Assembly (NCBI GenBank): GCA_030549335.1 | Contig: CM060196.1 | Coordinates: 69,348,639-69,412,638, forward strand | Direction: 5' to 3' | Origin: Pontederia crassipes | Lineage: Eukaryota > Streptophyta > Magnoliopsida > Commelinales > Pontederiaceae | Length of the DNA stretch: 64,000 bases | Shown: positions 48,129 to 58,883 of the stretch, piece after piece | Layout: each line of letters begins with the position of its first letter | Numbering within the stretch: position 1 is the stretch's first letter | Notes under the pieces: generated by a model | The model's database searches: none | What the model was told of the DNA's origin: nothing | The model's input: only the letters and a program-made list of their open reading frames with translations | Program-made: the position numbers and the translations under genes

Positions 48129-49984
48129 CGTGCGTCATATATCATTTCGCGAAAATCCCTATTTTTATAATATAAATTCACTTTAACATCATAACAAGGG
48201 ATTGATGTAGGATAGATAAGATAGAATAACAAAAATAAAATAATCTAAATAATCTAATATCTTATATTTTATTATTTTAGATTTGAATATGAAATAATCT
48301 AAAATTTAGAAAAGATAAAATAAGAATAGTAACCAACAATAACCTAAAAATTTAAAAGATAAAATAATAATAATAACTAAAAGTTGAGAAATAAAATTGA
48401 GAAATAACCTAATAAAAAAATTAAAAAAATTACTTTCAAAGAAGAGAGGATGTCTTCCCTCTAAAAGTTAAGAAGAAAGTGACCTTATTGTTAATTCCTG
48501 CCTTAATTGAAATGAAAGAAGGTGTGCATCGTGGATCTTTGATGATATTAAGATGAAGAAGTCAAAATAGAGACTAGACTTCATGACCTATTTCAAAATA
48601 ATGTTAGATATCCAAAAATTAAAAAAGATATAATTATAATTGTAACGCTCCAAGATTTTTTAAATTAAAAATTAAATTTTTTAATTAAAATAAATCTAAA
48701 ATTTAGAATTTATTAAAGAAAGTTCGTTTGAAAAAAAATAAAATTATAGCTAGAGGAAGGATAAGAAAAGATGAAAAGATAAGATAATAAAAGTTTGAAT
48801 TAGAATAAAAGTTATGTAGTAATGATTCAGTTATTTATTCGATTACGTGTCAAAATGATTCAGTTAAAATAAGGTTGAGTAAAAGTCGCGTGACATAGAT
48901 AATTAATCACTTCTTAATTATGTTGACTATCCGATCGTGCTACGTACTAAGTTTAACGGTGATTTCAAGCACAAATCCATGGTTTGGCGTATTGAGAAAT
49001 TTCAATCTGATCCGATTGGATGATCATATATATATATTTTCATTTATTTTACTTTTTATTTAAATTTAAGTTTATATTTGATTTAGATATGTTAAAAAAA
49101 TATTAAATCTTTTAAGTCTTAAAATAATATTGAGATATTTTAAAAATTTACTTTATGCTTTCTAAAAATATTAAATAATATTTTTATATTAAATAAATAT
49201 AAAACAGTGAGAAAAAAATTTTAAAAAAGTGAAAATGGATGGTTAGATAACTTGACCATCCGACCCGACTCGAATTAAGTTGAGTTGGGTCGGATATGAG
49301 TCTAAAATGGCATTAATCCAACTCGATCAAATTTGATCCAATAAAATCGAATTTTTTTATGAGTCGAGTCTAACCAAATATGTGAACACACTAAACTTTG
49401 GAGGCATGCGCGGTAGCATTTGCGCCCCATTTAATACATACAAGGTATTATCGTATCCTTTTAATTTTTAATATCTTTTGATGATAAGACTGCGTTTAAT
49501 AAAAAATATTAGATATGCATGAGAGTAGGTTTTGTCTCTGTATATTTGCGTAGCTTAGACAAATCGAGAAAAAAGTAAAAAAGGTAATGCTCTCTGATTA
49601 AGTAAAAAAGTTCGTTAGAAAACTCGATAAAACTATCTAATATAAATGAGAAAAATAGTAGATTACATCAATGTAATGTATTATAAGGTTGATTTAAAGC
49701 TTCCCCTCTCCGTCCTTAATTTTTTTGCGGATTATGCTAGTTGTGACCGTTACGGGTCACGAAATATCGCGGAACACAATGTTAGCATGATACGGCACAG
49801 AATGTTACGCAAGTAATTTGATATGTCAGCGGACTTAACGCGCAGAATAAATAGAGGCGAATAAAAAAGCTCGCATGACTGAAAAGGACAAGTTGTGGGA
49901 AGTTCTCAAATCATTCTCTTTATTTATTTTTTCTTTGTTAGTGCATTGGTAACAGAGAGCGGAATAGATCATCTCCTTCCCTAG
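48129..49984. other. AT-rich spacer between the LTR element and the CACTA element
   Basis: No gene was recognised. At 48990-49380 opposed gatccgattgg / tcgaatt..gggtcgga words suggest a decayed small TIR element without clear ends. At 49735-49980 a less AT-rich segment (gaccgttacgggtcacgaaatatcgcgg) looks like a fragment of an LTR but has no partner here. Confidence 0.4.
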
Positions 49985-50269
49985 CACTAAAAGAAAAGTG
50001 AGCTTTTTCGACGGTCAATTTTCGACGTCAAGCCATCCGTCGCAAATTACGCTGGAATTTGAGACGGATGTCAATCCGTCGCAATTTCTGATGGTTAGGA
50101 CCGTAAAAAATATAAAAAAATAAATTATCAAATATATTATATTATAATTTTATTTTTTGAGGATTTGGAACATCGAAATTTTCGATGGCTCTCAATCCGT
50201 CATAATTTCTGACGGTCTAACCTATCAGTAACATCATGTAATATATAGCGTAATCGGTATTTTATTATT

Positions 50270-50870
50270 ACACGTCCCGACGGTCTAGCCCGTTGGAAGT
50301 TCAGACGATCCGGACCGTCGGTAACGAAAAAAGTAATTAAATATTATAATCATATATATCATAATATATAATATTATTAGTATTTTACTATTATAATTAC
50401 TGACGTTTCGGGCCATCGGAAGTTCAGACGGTCCAGATCGACGATAACGGAAAAAGTAATTAAATATTGTAATCGTATATATCATAATATATAATATTAC
50501 TAGTATTTTATTATTATAATTATCGATAATTCGGACCATCGAAAGTTCAGACGGTCAGGACTGTCGGTAACAAAAAAATAATTAAATATTGTAATTGTAT
50601 ATATCATAATATATAATATTATTAGTATTTTATTATTATACTTACCGACGGTTCGGATCGTCGAAAATTCAGATGGTTCAGACCGTCGGTAACAGAGAAA
50701 GTAATTAAATATTATAATCTTATATACCATAATATGTGATATAATTAGTATTTTATTATTATAATTACCGATGGTTCGGACCGTCGAAATTTTTGACGGT
50801 CGAAATCGTCGATTAAGTAAAAATATTATTTTATTATACATTTTTTGACAGTCAAAACTATCGGTAATTA
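50270..50870. repeat. Tandem subterminal repeats of about 120 bp
   Basis: Five units begin near 50278, 50400, 50521, 50643 and 50764. Each has a GC-containing head (gacggttcggaccgtcgaaa, ttcagacggtccggaccgtcggtaac variants) and an AT-rich tail (gtaattaaatattataatc...atcataatatataatattattagtattttattattataatta). The heads are themselves imperfect palindromes of GACGGT/ACCGTC. Confidence 0.85.
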
Positions 50871-51276
50871 AAAAATAATTCCGCCCCATTCCCCGCCTTT
50901 TTTTCCTTTTTCCGCTCTCCACTTTCTTTTTCCTTCTGTTTATTCATTCACTCTATTTATTCATTCTTTTCTATTTATTCTTCTCCGCTCTCTGTTCTCT
51001 CTACCTCCTCTCTCTCCCGGACGATGACGGAAGGACGACCTCCTGGTGACCCCTCTCTCTCTCTTGCCCGTGGTCGGCGAGCCATATATCTCTCTCTCTC
51101 TTCCTCTCGCGGTCGATCGAGCCACATAGCGGCCGATCCGACCGGATTTGATCGCCTGGCGGCCGATCCGATCGGATCCGACCGCCTGGCGGCTGATCTA
51201 CCCGCATGGCCAGATCGGCCGCCGAGCGGCTCGATCGGTAGTCGGGCGACCTGATCCTATCGCAGTCGCCAGATCG

Positions 51277-52441
51277 GGATAAATTACACGAATAATCCCC
51301 TAACTTTGAGTCGATTTTCAATTGGTCCCCCAACTTTAATTTATAATCAGAACGTTCCTCATCCTTTATTTTCTTGCACGATTAGTCCTCTTGACCGGTG
51401 ATAGTGGATTTCCCGGTTGCCTTGCATACGTGACCGACACGTCAGACATTTCTCTTTCATCCACGTCATTTAAGTCATCCACGTCATTTAACGTTCCAAA
51501 CCATATAAATTATACGGATCGTCCCCCAACTTTGAATCGATTTCTAAATAGTCCTCCAACTTTAATATTATTACACGATTCATCCACTTGACCGGTAAGA
51601 AACAGTCTCCTGATTATCTTGCGACATGGCATAATAAAATATAATAAAAGATTTTAACTAGCTGACATCACATAATAAAAAATATTATAAAAATTTCAGG
51701 ACGCGGACGAACGGGAAGATGAGGGATGTGCATAGGGGGCGCCGACCCCCTCTCCAAGCTCGTCCATTGGCGAGCTTCGCACAAGGAGCGCTAACACCCC
51801 CTCGCGAGTTCGTCGGCGCTCCTATCATTTTTATTTTTTATAGTCTCTCAACTTTGAGTCATTTAAGGACGTCGACGAGCTCGCGGGAGGGCGTTGACAC
51901 ACCTTGTGCGAAGCTCGCTAGTGGACGAGCTTGAAAAGGGGGGCCAGTGTCCCCTATGTCAACTCGCCAAAGGGCGAGCTTAGAGAGGGGGCCGACACTC
52001 CCCCTCTGATAGCTCGTCCGCGTTCTTAAATTTTTATAATATTTTTTATTATGTGATGTCAGTTAGTTAATTTTTTTTATTATATTTTATTATGCCACAT
52101 CGTAAGATAATTGGGAGACCGTTTCTTATCGGTCAAGTGGATGAATCGTGTAATAATATCAAAGTTTGGGGACTATTTAAAAATCGATTCAAAGTTGGGG
52201 GACGATCCGTGTAATTTACATGATTTGGAGCGTTAAATAATGTGGATGACTTAAATGACATGGAAGAGAGAGAAACGACTGACGTGTCAGTCACGTATGC
52301 AAGGCAACCAGAAAATCTACTATCACCGGTCAAGAAGACTAATCATGCAAGAAAATAAAAAATGAGGGACATTCTGATTATAAATTGAAGTTGGGAGACC
52401 AATTAAAAATTGATTCAAAGTTTGGGGACCATAGTTTACCC
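51277..52441. mobile_element. Mutator-type foldback element with perfect 9-bp target duplication
   Basis: A 1165-bp element is flanked by gccagatcg at 51268-51276 and 52442-52450. The left end ggataaattacacg and the reverse complement of the right end gggtaaactatggtcc are inverted. Arms of some 420 bases (51277-51700 and 52020-52441) match throughout (ccccaactttgaatcgattt, gacacgtcagacatttctct, aacagtctcctgattatctt and their complements). Inner blocks with aagctcgtcc / gcgagctt are also inverted, so nearly the whole element can fold into one hairpin. It has no coding sequence of its own. It is nested in the CACTA-type element. Confidence 0.88.
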
Positions 52442-52795
52442 GCCAGATCGGCCGCCGAGCGGCTTGATCCGGCCGTAGTCAGCCAGATCGGCCGCCTAGT
52501 GGCTTGATCTGGCCGGCCAGATCAGCCGCCAGGTGGCTTGATCGGCCGTCAGGCGACTCGATCGACCGCCTAGTGGCCTGATCTGGTCGTTGGCGATGGC
52601 GTCAAGAATGTTTTGACAGTCGCAACCGCTAGAAGTTTCGATGATCGCAACCGTCAAAACATTTCGAGCGGTTGCAACCGCTAGAAGTTTCGACGGTCGT
52701 AACCATCGGAACTCTTCGACGATCGCAATCGTCGAAAGTTTCGACGATCGCAACAGTCTGAACTATTTGTGACCATCGAAACTTCTTATCTTATC

Positions 52796-55320
52796 TTATA
52801 TATATATATATATTCTTTCTTTCTTTTTTGGATGATGTGAGAACATCTATGCATTTTTTTATCGAATGTTTGGATGAAAAAAGTTAATCAAGAACATTCA
52901 TTTATATTTAATTATTGTTCCAACTAGGAGCAATGTTGTTCCATCTCTCTCCAAGAATATTTTTTGTATGCCGGCCTGGTTCTATAAGAGGCCTCCGGTA
53001 TTCGAGGCTACTAGTACTCGACTAATTCGAAGTCGAAAATATGGAGCAGTATCGATAATTTCTTGATCAAGATGACGACTCCGAGACTCGAGCTTAGGAC
53101 TACAAGCATCCAGCGAGCGCTCGGGACTCAATCTTGCTTCCAGTTGAGCTAATGTTCGTGTGTTCACTTCTAATCGAAAAACAAAATAGTGTGAAGCCCA
53201 CGTGATCTCATAGCATTGATATATCATGATTGGAGCATGGAGTGAGTTTTGCTAAACAATAAGTTAAAATGGAGAAAAATTTTTGCCCGGTAAGAATGAG
53301 TTAAAAGCCTTGGACACGAACATTTTAGTGGGAGAGAGAGATAGAACGATATTTTAAAAAGATTTAAAAGAAAATTTAAGGTCCTATTTGACAAATTGAA
53401 TCAGGTGGGCATAGTTCAACCTTGTTCTACCAAACAGGCCATTATTCACATTTTTCACATTTTGGTGAAATCAGGCTATTATTCACATTTTTCTTTTTTT
53501 TTAATTTGTTTTCTTTAATTTGGCACCACTTTCTTTCTTTTTTATTTTTCTGTTTTCATTTTCTTATTTTCTTTACATTATTGTTTTCTCTTAAAATTAA
53601 ATATATATTATAAAAATAATTAATATAGTATTATTTATTACTTATTATTTGATTTAAAAAATTTAATATTTCATTAATTATAAATTAATAAAAATAATAA
53701 TTTTTATATTTAAATATTATATTTTCAACAAACTTTTTGACATAAATTTTTTAATATACATTTATATTTTAAAATTTTTAATAAAATTTTAATTTATATT
53801 TATTATACATATTTTTAATTCAAACACCTACTAAAATTAACTCATCACATATACTTTTTCATATCACATCAATTACCTTATTCCTCCACATCAAATTTCA
53901 CTCTATCCAAATACACTTCGAACGAATCTATCAACTCAACTATTCACTGAAAATTTGATGGAACTCCAGTTCTCGTTGTTAAATGGCCCCTAAGGCGTTG
54001 TTTGATTTCTAAGGTCTTAATCGTCGAAATATCATCAAACACGAGCTGAATTAAGATTAAGAGAAGACAAGCATCGTACGATTCACGATGGATGTTTAAT
54101 CTTGTCGGATCAATATTTCTTCGTATTCCATCATTTTTGTATTCTTCATTTTTATTGAATTAAAAAAATTCATCATAATCCATTCAACTTTACGAGTTAT
54201 TTAAGTCTCCTAGATTAACTATTCTGCAATCTAAGAGATTTTTAAAGAGGTTGTGACATGTGGCTCGTCTCTTTCAACGTTCGAGGCTGGGAGAGAGACG
54301 TGCGACACAGCACGACAAAAGGTACTGTGATAATCAATATATAATGATCATTGCGGCATTGTTGAGACGTCACGTAACCTTTTACATGCAATCATCACGA
54401 CAAGTCGTGACAAAACTAACTCTGCGTCCTCTTTAAAAATTATGTTTAGAGAATATCATGCTCCAATAATAAAAAAATTAAACCACCCTTCTAAAATGGT
54501 TTTTCTACGTGGTTTGGTTGAAAAATATTTTTCATTGAAATAAATAAACATAATATATTATTTTTAAAATGTTTAGTTTAAAGAAAATATAATTAAAAAG
54601 ATAATATTTTATTATATATAATTGATATTTATTATTAGAAATAATACAATAATAATACATGAATAAATAATAAAAAATAACATACTATTGAAAATGAGAA
54701 AAGGAGAAGAATATGTCTATTATTTTATTTTGAAAGAATACAAATATTCTAGATGTTGGATTAAAAAAATCATGATTTCATAATTTGGAAGGTGATTTTT
54801 AAAAAATTGATATTTGTCTAGATTACGAGAATATTAGGATATTTCGTTGTTTAATTTCAAACCAAATAATCCCTAATGCGCACGTAAACATATTTATATC
54901 AAGGTCATTGGGAGATGTTTATGAGAATTTTTAAGACAATATCAACTCTCTTTCGATAAATACTGTTATATTATTGAATTTGTTAGCCAACTGAACTTAC
55001 TGTTTTTAAATATTATACACCATAAAAAAGTATTAATTGCCAAGAAGGAAGCCACGTGCGACTGCATTATATGTTTAACTTTTGAGATTGAATCATTAGA
55101 CAAAAAACAAAGACTCAAAGTGAATGGACATAGATTGAAACTTTATCATGGTGGCACTTATTATCATAACTTTCTATGATCACTCTTTATGATGTGTGAA
55201 ATTTTCATCAGAACTAAGTCAAGCTGACGACTATAAATCAGAACTATTTTTATCCTTTTTATTTATTTCAGATTTTGTGGTAATAGTTTTATTTTGTTGA
55301 GTCATCTGCGGAAGGAGAGA
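52796..55320. other. AT-rich intergenic stretch with possible MITE remnants
   Basis: No gene was recognised. A TA tract sits at 52797-52812. Opposed words aaggtcctatttgacaa (about 53390) and ttgttaaatggcccctaa (about 53978), and taaggcgttgtttgattt (about 53990) and tttcaaaccaaataatccct (about 54860), suggest two adjoining small hAT- or Harbinger-like elements. Target duplications are not evident. Confidence 0.35.
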
Positions 55321-56487
55321 CCTCGGACAATCGGCCAAGCTCTTATGACATGACCCTTCACGTTGGAAAGGTAAGTTTACGCCCGAGGTTTCATCTATAA
55401 AATTTGACCCCTTCCACATCTTTGCAGATCTAAATCTTCGGCCGAGCTTTACTTCTTACGGCCGAGGTTCTTCATCGACTTACGGACGAACGAAAAGCCA
55501 TTACGGCCGAGCCTCTGTTCCTTACGGCCAAGCTTCCACGTCGATTTCGTTTTACGGCCGAAGAACCGACACCGTCACCACCGCTTCCTTACACCCAAAG
55601 TGCCACCACCTATTCGTTACGGCCGAACCAACTCCTTACGGCCGAAGTTTCACCATTACGGCCAGTTTCTTACGGCCGAGATTGCACGACTGAGATCTTC
55701 ATCAACAAAATTTTGCGGTCGAGACTCTCCATTATCGGCCGAGATCCATCAATTATCGGCCGAGATCTCCTCTCACCGACACCATTTGCGGCCGACACCT
55801 TCATCGATATATATATTGAGGCCGAGCATCTCTCCACCGACAATAAATCCGGTTGTATATTTTTTCTTTCCTTTATTTTCATTTCTATAGCTGTTCCATA
55901 TTATCTTTACTCTTTCCCTTGCTGGCTTAACACTGAGGACAGTGTCTAGTTCAAGCTTGGGAGATTTTTGCATTTCATGCATTGCATGTTTCTTTCTTTT
56001 TATTTGCTTATGTTTGCATCTAGTTGTAAAAAAATCCAAAAAAATTTGAAAAAAATTGAAAATTTTCTAAAAAATACCATTGCATGTATTTATTTTTGCT
56101 ACCATCTAATAAACTCTTGTCTTACTGTGTTAATTATCTTTTAGTAGAAGTTCAAAGACATATTGTTAATTGATGAAATTTGAATACTTTTCTTTCTTAT
56201 CACTTGCTAGTTTAGTATCAAACTTATGGACTATGTGTCTATGCTAAGTAGAATTATGAATGACTAGACGATAAAATCATATTCATGCCTTTTCATTAAT
56301 TTCTTTTAAGTCTTGATTAGTAGTAGCCTTCTTATTGACAATATCAAGTACTTTTTGAGCTTATAAAAAAGAAGGGTTAGTTAAACCCCAACAAATAATA
56401 ATAAAAAAAAGTTGAATAAAGTTATGTGTAGGTACAAAAGTGTTATCCGGAACCAAGGTGTGTTCGGGTAATTAGATCCGTAGGGGT

Positions 56488-56745
56488 TCATGCCTGACGA
56501 CCTAAGGGCAACTGCTCTGGGATCCGTCGATCGAAAACCTGCTACATGGACCATCTTGTGGAATATGGAGAAGCACATGAGTACTGAACCATGGCTAAGT
56601 TCGAACTCTTCATTCAGAACCTTGGTTGTTTGGACAAGTAAACTCGAGGGGTGCTTTATCACCTGGTGCCCTAAGGCCATCTGGTCTGGGAGTCATCAGT
56701 CCAAAGCCCGCTACATGGGCTTCCTTGTGCAATCCTGCTTGAAGA
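56488..56745 (+). repeat. Diverged direct repeat pair in the 3' noncoding region
   Basis: Two blocks about 175 bases apart share order and wording. The first (about 56489) reads catgcctgacgacctaaggg, then tctgggatccgtcgatcgaaaacctgctacatgga. The second (about 56658) reads tcacctggtgccctaaggcc, then tctgggagtcatcagtccaaagcccgctacatggg. Each is followed by cttgtg.aat. No coding role is apparent. Confidence 0.6.
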
Positions 56746-57073
56746 TTAGAACTTTTAAAATGATTGAAAATAAAGTTGAAAAATGAAAAGAAAAAGAAAA
56801 AGTTTTAAGCTCAATTAGTACTTATGTGTTCAATATTAATGCTATTATTTGATAGACAATTTATTTTTTCACAAGACTGAATTTGAGATTGTTTAAATTT
56901 GTGTAGCATTCAGAACCTCTATGAAGCTAAGTGCATGGAAAATGGTGAGATACTGAGTAGTAGGTGTGCAGAAGAACTGTGTGAGAAAATTAGTCAGTTG
57001 ACAATGTGGAGGCTACGATGGAACTTTCTTGAGCTTTGCTTTGAATTTTTGCTTGAGGACAAGCAAGACTTTA

Positions 57074-57087
57074 AGCTTGGGGGAGTT
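57074..57087 (+). other. Polypurine tract upstream of the Athila LTR
   Basis: agcttgggggagtt lies directly before the TGATGC that opens the LTR. This is the position and composition expected for a plus-strand primer of the element to the left. Confidence 0.75.
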
Positions 57088-58859
57088 TGATGCATGCAAA
57101 ATACAACATATTTTAGTTAATTATTTTAATTAAATTTTCTGTAATTTGATCATGGCATGCATCATTTTTAGTCACTTTTAATCGTAATTCCGGATTTATC
57201 AATTTTAATTATTAAATTCTCTAAATATTTTAATTGTGGATGGATTAACTAAACTTGGATAATTATTTTGCAGGAAAATTCGAATCTCGGCCGAAATTCA
57301 AAGAAATTATTTCTTACGGCCGTGATTTTTACACCCAAGTCGTTACGGCCGAGATTTCTAGGGCGTAACAAGATTTAATTCTTTGTTACGGCTAACATTT
57401 GAAGGAGTAAAGATAAATGTTTTTATCTTTTGGGCGTAACAGGAAAAGTCTTTCCTTACGGCCGAAATTTGGAGGGCGTAATGGCATGAAGATGAAGGGT
57501 GTAACAATTAATTGATTTTATCTTTTGGGCGTAACAAGATAAGTTCCTTCCTTACGGCCGAGATTTGGAGGGAGTAAAAGAAATTTTATCTCTTTGGGAG
57601 TAAAGATAAAACAAGTCGTTACGGCCGAGATTTGGAGGGGGTAATGGCAATGAAATCATTCTTTTGGCCGAGTTTATCTTTGGGCGTAACAAGTATATGA
57701 AGGAGTAAAGATAAAAAGGATTTTATCTTTGGGCGTAATGATAAAAGGATTTATTTTTGACCGAGTTTATCTTATAATTTTAAAGTCAACCGTACGATGT
57801 TACGGCCGAGATCAAGTTGAAGGCCGTCCGCACCCTATAAATACGTGAAGAATCCATCGTTTCAATTCGTGCTCTGAAGTCAGGTTTCTTCCACGGCGAG
57901 TCGTGAGCTCTGCAGGCTACGACCAAGAGGAGAGAGGTGCGACGGCTGGAAGTTGATCGCGACCCTGATCAAGTCCGAGAGGCTGCCCGATTGTCTGCCC
58001 AATTCGAGAGCTCTACTTCTATTTTGGGTGTAATTCTTTCGATTATTATTGTTATTTTGTTATTATCTCTCCAGAATTTCTAGGATGAACTCCATGTTTT
58101 TAGGATTATTATTTTAGGAGATTATTAATTGAAGGGAAATGTTTGGATCCTACTTTATTTATTTTAATCTTTTCTGATCAATTATTAATTGTGCTTAATG
58201 CTTTTATATTAGTTAATTAAATTTCCGAATTAGGCTATACCAGTTTGTGGAGTGTTTAATTTCAGAATTTATTATACTAATTATAATTGATTTTATTTGG
58301 AATTAATAATTGACATAAATTTGATAACTAATGTGTGGAGAATCTAGTTTGTGTGGTCTATTAATCTATACCAGTTTGTGGAGTGATTAATAGTCTAGAG
58401 AATCCAATTTAATGCATCTTAATTTTAATACGATTTTGGGGGTACCAGTCGTGGAGACTTCAATTCTTATTAAATTAAGATAGTTCTATATGATTAAATT
58501 GAGGGATGCCAGTCGTGGAGACCACAAGTTAATCATGGTAGATTACTTTAGGGAGACTCTAATCCATCTTTAAAGATTAAAGTTATCTTTTATGGTTCAA
58601 ATATTTATCCTGATCTATTTTCATCCTAAGGCCTAACTTCAACATCACTATCTTATCTTTATCTTATTTTATTTATTTTATTTTCATAAAACCTCTTTCC
58701 AAAAATCCATGTTTTTCCTCTCTTATTAATTTATAAATTCAGATATTGAATTAATAATATTCATCGTGGGTTCGACACTCTTACTCCTTTTTACTATATT
58801 ACTTGAGTGACTAGTGCACTTGCTAGCAAATTTTATTGTTACAAATTCATTACGCATCA
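57088..58859 (+). repeat. Athila-type LTR, shared between two elements
   Basis: The 1772-bp LTR is bounded by TGATGC and GCATCA, a perfect 6-bp inverted repeat. A purine tract lies on the left and a primer-binding site on the right. The U3-like part (57280-57800) is built of degenerate repeats combining TTACGGCCGAGATTTGGAGG with GGGCGTAAC. A TATA box (TATAAAT, 57836-57842) marks the likely transcription start about 25-35 bases on. The U5-like part has five loose repeats of taccagt..gtggag at 58240-58530. Confidence 0.8.
57836..57842 (+). promoter_or_regulatory. TATA box in the Athila LTR
   Basis: ctataaatacgtg sits in a locally GC-richer context (gtccgcaccc before it), downstream of the repeat-rich U3 part, as expected for an LTR promoter. 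Confidence 0.6.
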
Positions 58860-58865
58860 AGTTTT

Positions 58866-58883
58866 TGGCGCCGTTGCCGGGGA
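58866..58883 (+). other. Primer-binding site (tRNA-Asp type) of the Athila element
   Basis: TGGCGCCGTTGCCGGGGA is the primer-binding sequence typical of the Athila/Tat clade. It starts six bases after the LTR end. Confidence 0.85.

Larger units (their letters stand above)
49985..52795. mobile_element. CACTA-type transposon, non-autonomous, right end unclear
   Basis: The left end is cactaaaagaaaagtgagc followed by ttttcgacggtc, the usual CACTA head with subterminal gacggt / accgtc words. Tandem units fill 50270-50870, and a second field of cgatcgcaaccgtc / aagtttcgacggtc words fills 52600-52790, as in the subterminal regions of CACTA elements. No transposase is visible. The expected TAGTG right terminus was not found, so the element is truncated or its end has mutated. 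A Mutator-type element is nested at 51277-52441. Confidence 0.65.
55430..57087 (+). mobile_element. Athila-type 3' noncoding internal region (upstream element)
   Basis: The region starts with about ten CGGCCG sites in TTACGGCCGA-type context (55430-55800). It then has ctgaggacagtgtctagttcaagcttggg (about 55933) and an A-rich aaaaaatccaaaaaaatttg block (56025-56080). It ends ttgaggacaagcaagactttaagcttgggggagttt right against an LTR. The ggacaa..aagcttgggggagt phrase is characteristic of the end of Athila/Tat-clade Gypsy internal regions and serves as polypurine tract. So this is the 3' part of an element whose coding region is missing here. A pair of diverged direct repeats lies at about 56490-56750. 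Confidence 0.6.

Noticed and set aside
50270-50870. Regularly spaced palindromic repeats resembling a CRISPR array
   Set aside because: The spacers are not unique (tails are near-identical), the unit is about 120 bp, the locus is a plant nuclear genome, and a CACTA head lies at the left.
53318-53330. ttttagtg as the missing right end of the CACTA element
   Set aside because: No subterminal GACGGT-type repeats precede it, and it lies 0.5 kb beyond the last such repeat.
55600-55890. Open frame with repeated arginine/leucine words (RYGRTNSLRPK...)
   Set aside because: It is produced by the repeated TTACGGCCG motif in a noncoding region of the Athila-type element.
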